The notes beneath the pieces are model-generated. The model searched no databases, had not been told where the DNA came from, and was given only the letters and a program-made list of their open reading frames with translations. DNA of 6,242 nt from a bacterium (GTDB taxonomy: Bacteria; Patescibacteriota; Minisyncoccia; Phycocordibacterales; Phycocordibacteraceae). Below, piece by piece: positions 1-4,785 of the stretch (the stretch's first letter is position 1; the number at the start of each line of letters is the position of its first letter). The position numbers were made by a program, and so were the translations under genes. The stretch spans positions 1-6,242 of the forward strand of contig JAKAGD010000044.1 of assembly GCA_021817685.1 (NCBI GenBank), in the 5' to 3' direction.

Positions 1-30
1 CACCCGCAACAAGAGGGTGTTTTTATTTTT
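1..30 (+). terminator. Intrinsic terminator, rightward, at the window edge
   Basis: A 5-bp GC-rich stem (CACCC at 1-5 with GGGTG at 15-19, 9-base loop) is followed by a T-rich run, TTTTTATTTTT, at 20-30. This is the form of a rho-independent terminator on the plus strand, presumably ending a gene left of the window. The stem may extend leftward, since bases before position 1 are not visible. The tract abuts the stop codon of the minus-strand gene at 31-33. If the unseen left side is A-rich, the hairpin would also end that gene and be a shared bidirectional terminator between convergent genes. Confidence 0.75.
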
Positions 31-792
31 CTAGCGGTACTCCGGTTTCAGGATGCTGGAGAGCTCGGAGAGCGGCAGTTGAAGCGTTTGCGGGCCGGCG
101 GCGTAGGGGGCGACGGCGTAGGGGTCGAACAGGATGCCCAGCGTGCCGTTATCGATGAAGAAGGCCGAGAAACTCTTATCTTCCGGTACGGTACCGGCAT
201 TCAGCATGCGGGCGTCCGTCGCGTCCGGTCCGATAACGGCCGGCAACTTTGCGCGGGCAAGCGTGGAGAGCGTGCCGAGGTAATCCGAGCCCGGCAGGAA
301 CAGATCGGCGAGCGCGACCGGCGCGCCGGTTGCGGTATTGAAGGTGAACGTATGGAAGAACAGGTTGCCGTGCGCGCCGAGCGTATCCAGGTAGGTCGTG
401 AACACATAGGAAATGGTGCGCGGCGAGGAGAAAACCAGGTACACGATGTTCAGTTTTTCTTCGCGTCCCTGGTCAAAGCCCATCATCTTGATGTCCTGCG
501 GCGTGAGGTTGCTGAAATTGCCGTCGGTCTTGAACTGCGTGATGGTATCAGCGACGAAATTCTGCATGAGCGCGATGGCCGCGGCGTTCGCGTTGCCGCG
601 AAGCGGCGTGCTCGTCGCATAATTGGCGGTGATGTCGTAGTACGGGGCATGCTCGGCGAAATCTCCCGCCGGCAGGGGAAGGGCCGCGGCGTCGGGCGCC
701 TTTGCCGGCGCGGGCCGGAATGCGGCGTAGAGAACCGCCCCCGCGAGAACGACAAGGAGGGCGGCGAAACCAACGAAATTGTTTTTCTGCAT
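31..792 (-). CDS. Membrane-anchored DUF3298 (RsiV C-terminal-like) domain protein
   Basis: A 253-residue protein. Residues about 6-25 form one hydrophobic segment near the N-terminus with no lipobox cysteine, so it is likely a signal anchor with the rest outside the membrane. An Ala/Pro-rich linker (about 26-45) follows. Residues about 48-130 resemble the DUF4163-type N-terminal half found in PdaC/RsiV-like proteins. Residues about 138-243 fit DUF3298: a GAHGN turn, aromatic strands, the TGAPVALADLF segment, and a late LFDPYAVAPYAAG stretch typical of the family. The start at 792 is chosen because the hydrophobic segment follows at once and a GAGG lies 3 bases upstream; a longer reading to 864 would run over the candidate promoter. 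In RsiV this domain family binds lysozyme, but no sigma-factor-binding region or neighbouring sigma gene is seen here, so function is unknown. It is divergent from the ribosomal operon, and the link may be only positional. Family assignment is from memory of motif patterns. Confidence 0.75.
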   Translation of the reverse strand: MQKNNFVGFAALLVVLAGAVLYAAFRPAPAKAPDAAALPLPAGDFAEHAPYYDITANYATSTPLRGNANAAAIALMQNFVADTITQFKTDGNFSNLTPQDIKMMGFDQGREEKLNIVYLVFSSPRTISYVFTTYLDTLGAHGNLFFHTFTFNTATGAPVALADLFLPGSDYLGTLSTLARAKLPAVIGPDATDARMLNAGTVPEDKSFSAFFIDNGTLGILFDPYAVAPYAAGPQTLQLPLSELSSILKPEYR

Positions 793-825
793 GGTCCTCA
801 GTGTACCAAACGAAAGGGTTTTGGA

Positions 826-843
826 GCAGTTTTTATAAACTGC
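826..843. repeat. Perfect inverted repeat, possible operator
   Basis: GCAGTTT (826-832) and AAACTGC (837-843) are perfect 7-base inverted arms around the 4-base centre TTAT. The element covers the -10 region and predicted start point of the minus-strand promoter. A binding site for a dimeric repressor is therefore one reading. It has no T-run after it and is probably not in the leader, so a terminator role is less likely. No regulator gene is visible in the window. Confidence 0.5.
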
Positions 844-864
844 GATATATACACGATATGTCAA
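834..864 (-). promoter_or_regulatory. Candidate promoter of the DUF3298-like gene
   Basis: On the minus strand a perfect -35 box TTGACA (864-859) is followed after 19 bases by TTTATA (839-834), with an overlapping TATAAA at 837-832. The spacer is longer than the preferred 17, so the exact -10 is uncertain. Transcription would start near 827, leaving a leader of about 35 bases before the start codon at 792. The -10 region lies inside a palindrome (826-843). Confidence 0.5.
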
Positions 865-911
865 GGTTCTGAAACGGGCTAGGATTTATGAGGGTGTTTT
901 GGAACGGTAGT

Positions 912-940
912 TTGACTTCAGAATCACCTTCCTGTATCTT
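912..940 (+). promoter_or_regulatory. Candidate promoter of the ribosomal protein operon
   Basis: TTGACT (912-917, five of six bases of the -35 consensus) and TATCTT (935-940, four of six of the -10 consensus) are separated by exactly 17 bases. This would start transcription near 946-948, giving a leader of about 33 bases before rpsS at 980. It is the best sigma-70-type pair in the divergent region on this strand, and no plus-strand gene lies immediately upstream that could supply read-through. Confidence 0.55.
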
Positions 941-948
941 TGGGTTAT

Positions 949-970
949 CTCGCGCTTGCGCGGGCTTTTC
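949..970 (+). promoter_or_regulatory. GC-rich hairpin in the rpsS leader
   Basis: CGCG (951-954) pairs with CGCG (959-962) around a CTTG tetraloop closed by G-C, which is a notably stable loop type. The stem extends by a T-G and a C-G pair (950/963, 949/964). CTTTTC follows at 965-970, only ten bases before the rpsS start codon. With the promoter proposed at 912-940 the hairpin would sit at the extreme 5' end of the mRNA, where it could protect the end, act as a weak attenuator, or affect initiation. Which of these applies cannot be told from sequence. Confidence 0.45.
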
Positions 971-979
971 ATTCACTGT

Positions 980-1330
980 ATGTCTCGCTCACTCAAAAAA
1001 GGGCCTTTTGTGGACGCAAAACTCCTCAAGAAGCTCATTGATAAGAAACCGGCTTCCGCCGGGGTTATTAAGACGTGGGCGCGCCGCAGCCAGATAAGCC
1101 CGGAAATGGTCGGATTCACGTTCGGCGTCCATAACGGCAAGTCGCACATCGAATTCACGGTCTCCGAGGAGATGGTGGGGCACCGCTTGGGCGAATTCTC
1201 GCCGACCAAGAAGTTCCTGCGCCACGGCGGCAAGATGCAGAAGGAGATGGAGGCCAAGAAGCAGCAGGCGGAAATAGCGTCCGCGAAGGCCGCTAAGGAG
1301 CCCGCGGCAGCCGCGCCCGCTAAGAAATAA
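980..1330 (+). CDS. rpsS: 30S ribosomal protein S19
   Basis: S19 sits in the head of the small subunit, where it forms a complex with S13 and contacts 16S rRNA and A-site tRNA. The start SRSLKKGPFVD, the ARRSQISPEMVG block (34-45), VHNGK (50-54) and EMVGHRLGEFSPTKKF (64-79) are the family hallmarks. The ATG at 980 gives the canonical MSRSLKKGPF beginning; a TTG at 956 in the same frame would add eight residues that do not belong to the family. At 116 residues it is longer than the 92 of E. coli. The extra is a lysine/glutamate then alanine-rich tail from about residue 85, low in complexity and probably disordered. It is the first gene of this transcript, although in most bacteria rplB precedes it. 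rplV begins 3 bases after its stop. Confidence 0.97.
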   Translation: MSRSLKKGPFVDAKLLKKLIDKKPASAGVIKTWARRSQISPEMVGFTFGVHNGKSHIEFTVSEEMVGHRLGEFSPTKKFLRHGGKMQKEMEAKKQQAEIASAKAAKEPAAAAPAKK

Positions 1331-1333
1331 GGT

Positions 1334-1654
1334 ATGGCAACTGCACACCTCAAGAGCTATAACCAGACCCCGCGCAAAGTCCGCCTTGTGACGGACCTGG
1401 TGAAGGGCAAGAAAGTGAAGGACGCGCTCGTCGCGCTTGAATTCCTGCCGCGCCGCGCCGCCGAACCGATCGCCAAGCTCATCAAGAGCGCGGTCGCGAA
1501 CGCGAAGGGGCAGGGGGAGGACGTGGAAAAGCTCAAGGTGCAATCCATCACCGTTGAGAGCGCCGGCATGCTGAAGAAATACATGCCGCGCGCCTTCGGC
1601 CGCGCTTCGGCCATCCGCCGCCGCAAGTCCCAGGTTAAGGTGACGCTTGCCTAA
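1334..1654 (+). CDS. rplV: 50S ribosomal protein L22
   Basis: L22 binds 23S rRNA and lines the nascent-peptide exit tunnel with its long beta-hairpin. The protein is 106 residues, close to the 110 of E. coli. Visible marks are the N-terminal SYNQTPRKVRLVTDLVKGK (8-26), the ...IKSAVANAK helix (50-58), and the hairpin region with YMPRAFGRASAIRRR (83-97), in which the MPRA.GRA signature is intact. The stop of rpsS lies 3 bases upstream (TAAGGTATG), so ribosomes could pass directly from one frame to the next. The AAGG in this junction is the nearest thing to a Shine-Dalgarno sequence among the internal junctions, but it is too close to the start to be typical. Confidence 0.97.
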   Translation: MATAHLKSYNQTPRKVRLVTDLVKGKKVKDALVALEFLPRRAAEPIAKLIKSAVANAKGQGEDVEKLKVQSITVESAGMLKKYMPRAFGRASAIRRRKSQVKVTLA

Positions 1655-1661
1655 TTTTGAT

Positions 1662-2378
1662 ATGACACACACCGTACATCCTTACGCACACCGCCTCGGC
1701 ATCATCCGGGACTGGAAGAGCCGCTGGTTCGCCGCGGATAAGAAGAGCTACCGCGAGAACATCAAGGTGGACGAGACGCTGCGCCGTTTCCTGACGAAGC
1801 GCCTGCGCGGCACATACACTTCAGGCATCGACATCGAACGCTCCGCGGGCGAACTGCGCGTCATCCTTTCGACCGCCCGCCCGGGACTCGTCATCGGCCG
1901 CTCCGGCGAGAACGCGACCAAGCTCCGCGCGGAACTCACGGAAGTCGTCCGCAAGGTCGCTCCGAACGCGCTCCCCGCCGGCAAGCAGGTGAAGTTCGAC
2001 ATCAATGAGATACGCCAGCCGGAGACGGACGCGGCGGTCGTCGCCTACATGATCGCCGAGGGGCTCGAGAAGCGCATGCCGTTCCGCCGCGTGCTCAAGT
2101 CGACGATCGAGAAGGTCATCGCCGTCCGCGAGGTCGAGGGCGTGCGCATCGCGCTTTCCGGCCGCTTGGGCGGCGCGGAGATGAGCCGCAAGGAGGAGCT
2201 CAAGAAGGGCCGCATTCCGCTCCAGACCTTCCGCGCCGACATTGATTTTGCGCACGAGCAGGCGTATCTGCCGTACGGCGTCATCGGCATCAAGGTGTGG
2301 ATCTATCGCGGCAACGTGTACCAGGACAAGAAGGCGCCGGTCCGTATGCCGTCCTCGGAAAACGCGCCCCGCGGCTAA
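1662..2378 (+). CDS. rpsC: 30S ribosomal protein S3
   Basis: S3 is a head protein at the mRNA entry site; with S4 and S5 it forms the entry-tunnel ring and has mRNA-unwinding activity. The 238 residues match the usual size (233 in E. coli). The N-terminus reads VHPYAHRLGIIRDWKSRWF (5-23). A type II KH domain follows, with the GxxG loop as VIGRSGEN (77-84). The basic patch EKRMPFRRVLK is at 136-146, and the C-terminal domain has SGRLGGAEMSRKEELKKGRIP (166-186) and YGVIGIKVWIYRG (205-217). The ATG at 1662 is preferred because it gives the family-like M-x-x-x-VHP start; an in-frame TTG at 1647 would overlap rplV. No Shine-Dalgarno sequence precedes it (TTTTGAT). Confidence 0.97.
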   Translation: MTHTVHPYAHRLGIIRDWKSRWFAADKKSYRENIKVDETLRRFLTKRLRGTYTSGIDIERSAGELRVILSTARPGLVIGRSGENATKLRAELTEVVRKVAPNALPAGKQVKFDINEIRQPETDAAVVAYMIAEGLEKRMPFRRVLKSTIEKVIAVREVEGVRIALSGRLGGAEMSRKEELKKGRIPLQTFRADIDFAHEQAYLPYGVIGIKVWIYRGNVYQDKKAPVRMPSSENAPRG

Positions 2379-2387
2379 TATTTTCGT

Positions 2388-2807
2388 ATGTTGTTTCCCA
2401 AAAAAGTTAAGCACCGCAAGTGGCAGACCCAGCGTCTGTCGCAGAAGAATCTCAACCGCCCCGACACGCGCGGCGTGACGGTCGCGTTCGGCTCCTTCGG
2501 GCTGAAGGCGCTCACGAATGCCCGCGTGACCAGCAATCAGATCGAAGCGGCGCGCAAAGTGCTTACGCGCGCGACCGCGAAGACCGGCAAGCTCTGGATC
2601 CGCATTTTCCCGGACCGTCCGGTGACGGCCAAGCCGGCGGAAGTGGGCATGGGTAGCGGCAAGGGCGATCCGAAGCACTACGTCTTCCAGGTGCGCCCCG
2701 GACGCATCCTCTTTGAGATGGACGGCGTGGACGAGAAGGTCGCTCGCGCGCACATGCGCCAGGCCGGCATGAAGCTCCCGGTGAAGACGACCATCGTCAC
2801 CCGCTAA
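2388..2807 (+). CDS. rplP: 50S ribosomal protein L16
   Basis: L16 organises the A-site side of the 50S subunit close to the peptidyl transferase centre. The protein has 139 residues (136 in E. coli). Hallmarks are MLFPKKVKHRKWQ (1-13), VAFGSFGLKAL (32-42), QIEAARKVLTRA (51-62), LWIRIFPDRPVTAKP (69-83), MGSGKG (88-93) and the end MKLPVKTTIVTR. Two features stand out. An insertion of a few residues lies in the 14-27 region relative to E. coli. Glycine 87 occupies the place of E. coli Arg81, the arginine hydroxylated by the 2-oxoglutarate oxygenase YcfD/RoxA. The 9-base gap after rpsC (ATATTTTCGT between TAA and ATG) has no Shine-Dalgarno sequence. Confidence 0.97.
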   Translation: MLFPKKVKHRKWQTQRLSQKNLNRPDTRGVTVAFGSFGLKALTNARVTSNQIEAARKVLTRATAKTGKLWIRIFPDRPVTAKPAEVGMGSGKGDPKHYVFQVRPGRILFEMDGVDEKVARAHMRQAGMKLPVKTTIVTR

Positions 2808-2828
2808 CATTGCTATTTTCCTACTTGT

Positions 2829-3032
2829 ATGACAAAAAAAGAAAGCATGACGACCAAGACCGATCAGGAGCTCGCAAAGCTTCTCGTTGATACGCGCAAT
2901 GAACTGCGCACGGAGCGTTTTTCGTCCGCCGGCGCGCGCGCCAAGGACACGAACGCGAAAGGGAAGCTCCGCACGAAGATCGCGCGCGTACTTACCGAGC
3001 AGCACGCCCGCGTCTTGAAGGCCGCCCAATAA
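2829..3032 (+). CDS. rpmC: 50S ribosomal protein L29
   Basis: L29 is a small two-helix protein near the tunnel exit, next to L23, where signal recognition particle and trigger factor dock. The 67-residue product fits the family size (63 in E. coli). It shows an N-terminal helix with TDQELAKLLVDTRNELRTER (11-30), then FSSAG, and a second helix KGKLRTKIARVLTEQHAR (44-61), whose KIARVLTE part is the most recognisable. An internal ATG at residue 7 (2847) is an alternative start that would remove MTKKES. Identity also rests on its fixed position between L16 and S17. The leader CATTGCTATTTTCCTACTTGT is the second longest internal gap (21 bases), pyrimidine-rich and without a ribosome-binding site. 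Confidence 0.93.
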   Translation: MTKKESMTTKTDQELAKLLVDTRNELRTERFSSAGARAKDTNAKGKLRTKIARVLTEQHARVLKAAQ

Positions 3033-3036
3033 TTGT

Positions 3037-3312
3037 ATGGAACAAAAAACTATTCGCCCCCAGTCGTTCGTCGGCATCGTCGTGAAAACGGCGATGAAGG
3101 ACACGGCTACGGTCAAAGTGGACCGCTACGTGAAGAACGCGAAATACAAGAAGTATTTCGTGCGCTCGAAGAAGTACCTTGTCCATAATCCGGGCAACAC
3201 GGTGAAAGTCGGCGATACGGTCACCATCGTGGCGACGCGCCCCATTTCCAAGCTGAAGCACTTCGTCATCGATTCGACGAAGACCGTTTCGGCGGCGAAC
3301 GAAAACGATTAA
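3037..3312 (+). CDS. rpsQ: 30S ribosomal protein S17
   Basis: S17 is a primary 16S rRNA-binding protein of the 30S body with an OB-fold. The 91 residues include the typical VGIVVKTAMKDTATVKVDRYVKN strand pair (12-34), KKYFVRSKKYLVHNPGN (38-54), VKVGDTVTIVATRPISKLKHF (56-76) and a short polar tail. The usual YxxHD element reads YLVHN here, a conservative Asp to Asn change. The gene starts 4 bases after the rpmC stop (TAATTGTATG) and ends 3 bases before rplN, so it is clearly co-transcribed and probably translationally coupled. Confidence 0.96.
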   Translation: MEQKTIRPQSFVGIVVKTAMKDTATVKVDRYVKNAKYKKYFVRSKKYLVHNPGNTVKVGDTVTIVATRPISKLKHFVIDSTKTVSAANEND

Positions 3313-3315
3313 CCT

Positions 3316-3693
3316 ATGTTGCAGCCTCAATCCATCGTCACAGTAGCGGACAATTCCGGCGGCCAGGTCGCCCGCATCTTCAAGGTGCTCGGCGGAAGCA
3401 AGCGCCGCTACGCCGAGATCGGCGACGTCGTCGTCGTATCCATCCAGACGGCCGCCCCCCGGAAGGCCGTGAAGAAGAAGGACATCTTCCGCGCGGTCGT
3501 GGTGCGCCAGGTGAAGCCGTTCGGCCGCAAAGACGGCTCGTACGTCCGCTTCGACGAGAACGCGGTCGTGCTTATCGAGAAGCAGGGCAAGGAGATGGGT
3601 CCGAAAGGGAACCGCATCTTCGGTCCGGTACCGCGCGAGCTCTCCGAGCGCGGCTGGCACAACATCGTCTCGCTCGCGCCCGAGGTCGTCTAA
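3316..3693 (+). CDS. rplN: 50S ribosomal protein L14
   Basis: L14 binds 23S rRNA at the subunit interface, forms intersubunit bridges with 16S rRNA and is the docking site of the silencing factor RsfS. At 125 residues it is the usual length (123 in E. coli). Nearly every family block is intact: MLQPQSIVTVADNSGG (1-16), KVLGGSKRRYAEIGD (23-37), AVVVRQ (60-65), DGSYVRFDENAVVLI (73-87), and IFGPVPRELSERGWHNIVSLAPEV (101-124). It starts 3 bases after the rpsQ stop and is followed by the 10-base junction to rplX whose sequence recurs before rplF. Confidence 0.98.
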   Translation: MLQPQSIVTVADNSGGQVARIFKVLGGSKRRYAEIGDVVVVSIQTAAPRKAVKKKDIFRAVVVRQVKPFGRKDGSYVRFDENAVVLIEKQGKEMGPKGNRIFGPVPRELSERGWHNIVSLAPEVV

Positions 3694-3706
3694 TCATTTC
3701 AGTATG
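3691..3706 (+). repeat. Repeated gene-junction motif, copy 1 (rplN/rplX)
   Basis: The sixteen bases TAATCATTTCAGTATG span the rplN stop and the rplX start. A copy with one difference (C for A at the 11th base) spans the rpsH/rplF junction at 5181-5196, and a shorter relative, TAATATTTTCGTATG, spans rpsC/rplP at 2376-2390. The motif includes both the stop and the start codon, so it is a stop-restart cassette rather than a conventional ribosome-binding site. Confidence 0.6.
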
Positions 3707-3922
3707 AAAATTAAAAAAGGAGACAAGGTAAAGGTCATCGCGGGCAAGGACAAAGGAAAGTCCGGCGTGGTCCTGCGCGCATTCCCGAAGCTGAACTCGG
3801 TCGTCGTGGAGGGCATCGCGCTCTACAAGCGCAGTCTCAAGGTCCGCACGGATCAGGTCGGCCGCATCATCGAGCGCCCGCGCGCTATCGACGCGTCAAA
3901 CGTTACGCGCCTAGAAAAATAA
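3704..3922 (+). CDS. rplX: 50S ribosomal protein L24, short form
   Basis: L24 is an assembly-initiating 23S rRNA-binding protein near the tunnel exit. The product is only 72 residues against about 100 in most bacteria. The KOW/SH3 domain is complete: KIKKGDKVKVIAGKDKGKSGVVLRAFPKLNSVVVEGI (about 2-38), then GRIIERPRAIDASNV (53-67). The protein stops just after the NV that normally precedes the C-terminal segment carrying a DRVGFR-like motif. The frame ends in a clean TAA, and rplE starts 2 bases later, so there is no room for a lost tail and no sign of a frameshift. A natural C-terminal shortening is the simplest reading. Position between L14 and L5 confirms identity. Confidence 0.95.
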   Translation: MKIKKGDKVKVIAGKDKGKSGVVLRAFPKLNSVVVEGIALYKRSLKVRTDQVGRIIERPRAIDASNVTRLEK

Positions 3923-3924
3923 GT

Positions 3925-4476
3925 ATGTCTATAACCAAACAACGCCAGCAGACTTCCTACGCCGCACTCGCGGAGTCGTTCGGCTACACGAGCGCGATGC
4001 AGGGCCCGCGCATTCTGAAGGTCATCGTCTCGTCCGGCGTCGGCAAGAAGCGCGACAAGAAGCAGATCGAGCTCACGAGCGAGCGGCTCGCGCGCATCAC
4101 GGGGCAGAAAGCGGCGCCGCGCGCCGCGAAGACTTCCATCGCGTCCTTCAAGGTGCGCGAGGGCGACACGGTCGGGCTCCAGGTCACGCTCCGCGGCGCA
4201 CGGATGTACGATTTCCTCGACAAGCTCATCCACATCGCCCTTCCGCGCACGCGCGACTTCCGCGGGCTCCGGGCGACGGCGATCGACGATATGGGGAATA
4301 TGACCGTGGGCATCAAGGAGAACACTATCTTCCCGGAGACCTCGGATGAGGACCTCAAGGACGTGTTCGGCCTTGCAGTCACTATCGTCACGACGGCCAA
4401 GTCGAAGGCCGAAGCCGAGGCGTTCTTCCGCCATATCGGCATGCCGCTTATCGTTGACGGAGGCGCAAAACGCTGA
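3925..4476 (+). CDS. rplE: 50S ribosomal protein L5
   Basis: L5 binds 5S rRNA and helix 84 of 23S rRNA in the central protuberance and touches P-site tRNA. The 183 residues match the family (179 in E. coli). Seen in order: FGYTSAMQGPRILKVIVSSGVG (19-40), ITGQKAAPRAAKTSIASFKVREGDTVGLQVTLRG (58-91), MYDFLDKLIHIALPRTRDFRGL (94-115), and GIKENTIFPE (129-138) with the closing TIVTTAKSKAEAEAFF (153-168). It ends in TGA, the only TGA among the complete genes of this operon, after a short VDGGAKR tail. The gap to rplX is 2 bases, so the classical S8-binding operator seen around the L24-L5 junction in E. coli could exist only inside coding sequence; I do not see it. Confidence 0.97.
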   Translation: MSITKQRQQTSYAALAESFGYTSAMQGPRILKVIVSSGVGKKRDKKQIELTSERLARITGQKAAPRAAKTSIASFKVREGDTVGLQVTLRGARMYDFLDKLIHIALPRTRDFRGLRATAIDDMGNMTVGIKENTIFPETSDEDLKDVFGLAVTIVTTAKSKAEAEAFFRHIGMPLIVDGGAKR

Positions 4477-4490
4477 TACTCTACACCCAC

Positions 4491-4512
4491 GCTCTTCGGG
4501 GCTTTATTTTTT
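4491..4512 (+). terminator. Terminator-like hairpin with T-run between rplE and rpsN
   Basis: GCTC (4491-4494) pairs with GGGC (4499-4502), including one T-G wobble, around a TTCG tetraloop closed by C-G. The T-rich run TTTATTTTTT (4503-4512) follows directly. It lies in the longest internal gap of the operon (4477-4515), and its T-run abuts the rpsN start. The stem is only four pairs, so it would be a weak or partial terminator; it may tune downstream output or mark an mRNA processing point. The essential genes downstream show that read-through, or another promoter, must exist. Confidence 0.5.
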
Positions 4513-4515
4513 ATC

Positions 4516-4785
4516 ATGGCAAAGAAATCCCAGCTCGCCCGGCTCGTCAAAAAGACGAAACTCGTAGCGAAATATGCAGTCAAGCGCGCGGCCCTCAAAG
4601 CCGCCGGTGACTCTGCTGGTCTCCAGGCGCTCCCGCGCAATTCCTCGCCGGTCCGCCTCAAGAACCGTTGCGCCATCACGGGCCGCTCCCGCGGCTATAT
4701 GCGTACGTTCGGCCTTTCCCGCATCCAGTTCCGCGAGCTCGCCCGCGAGGGCAAGATCCCGGGCGTAAAGAAAGCATCATGGTAA
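4516..4785 (+). CDS. rpsN: 30S ribosomal protein S14, zinc-free type
   Basis: S14 is a head protein of the small subunit needed for late assembly, binding near S3 and S10. The 89-residue product has the N-terminal AKKSQLARLVKK and a helical arm (to about 38), then LPRNSSPVRLKNRCAITGRSRGY (39-61), FGLSRIQFRELAREGKIPGVKKASW to the end. Only one cysteine (Cys52) is present, so the CxxC...CxxC zinc ribbon of the ~61-residue type is absent. This is the C-minus type in a shorter version than the 101-residue E. coli protein. Its upstream junction differs from the others: 39 bases, a hairpin, a T-run and an ATCATG start context. Its last codons overlap rpsH by 7 bases. Confidence 0.96.
   Translation: MAKKSQLARLVKKTKLVAKYAVKRAALKAAGDSAGLQALPRNSSPVRLKNRCAITGRSRGYMRTFGLSRIQFRELAREGKIPGVKKASW

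Noticed and set aside
79..882. A 267-codon plus-strand open frame opposite the DUF3298-like gene
   Set aside because: The product is Arg/Gly/Glu-rich without domain marks, while the opposite strand has a signal anchor, family motifs, a start with a purine-rich site, and a promoter.
890..900. GAGGGTGTTTT repeated from the terminator at 13-23
   Set aside because: It is an 11-base match without the left arm of the hairpin or any other shared sequence; most likely chance.
888..1097. A possible leader peptide starting at 888 before rpsS
   Set aside because: Its start lies upstream of the proposed promoter, it runs out of frame into rpsS for many codons, and it has no ribosome-binding site or peptide character typical of attenuators.
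1821..3116. A 431-codon open frame on the minus strand, the longest in the window
   Set aside because: It is antisense to rpsC, rplP and rpmC, whose protein families are unmistakable. Its product is a His/Arg/Leu/Ala-rich sequence with no recognisable domain, as expected opposite GC-rich codons.
3714..3722. AAAAAAGGAG inside the start of rplX, resembling a Shine-Dalgarno sequence
   Set aside because: It encodes the conserved KKGD of L24, and no suitable start codon follows at proper spacing that would give a meaningful protein.
3925..4785. L5-S14 fusion by reading the rplE TGA as an amino acid (the two frames are in register, 13 codons between them)
   Set aside because: L5 ends at its normal length before the TGA, the gap holds a hairpin and T-run rather than conserved protein sequence, and no gene in the window needs UGA recoding. 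The shared frame has a one-in-three chance.
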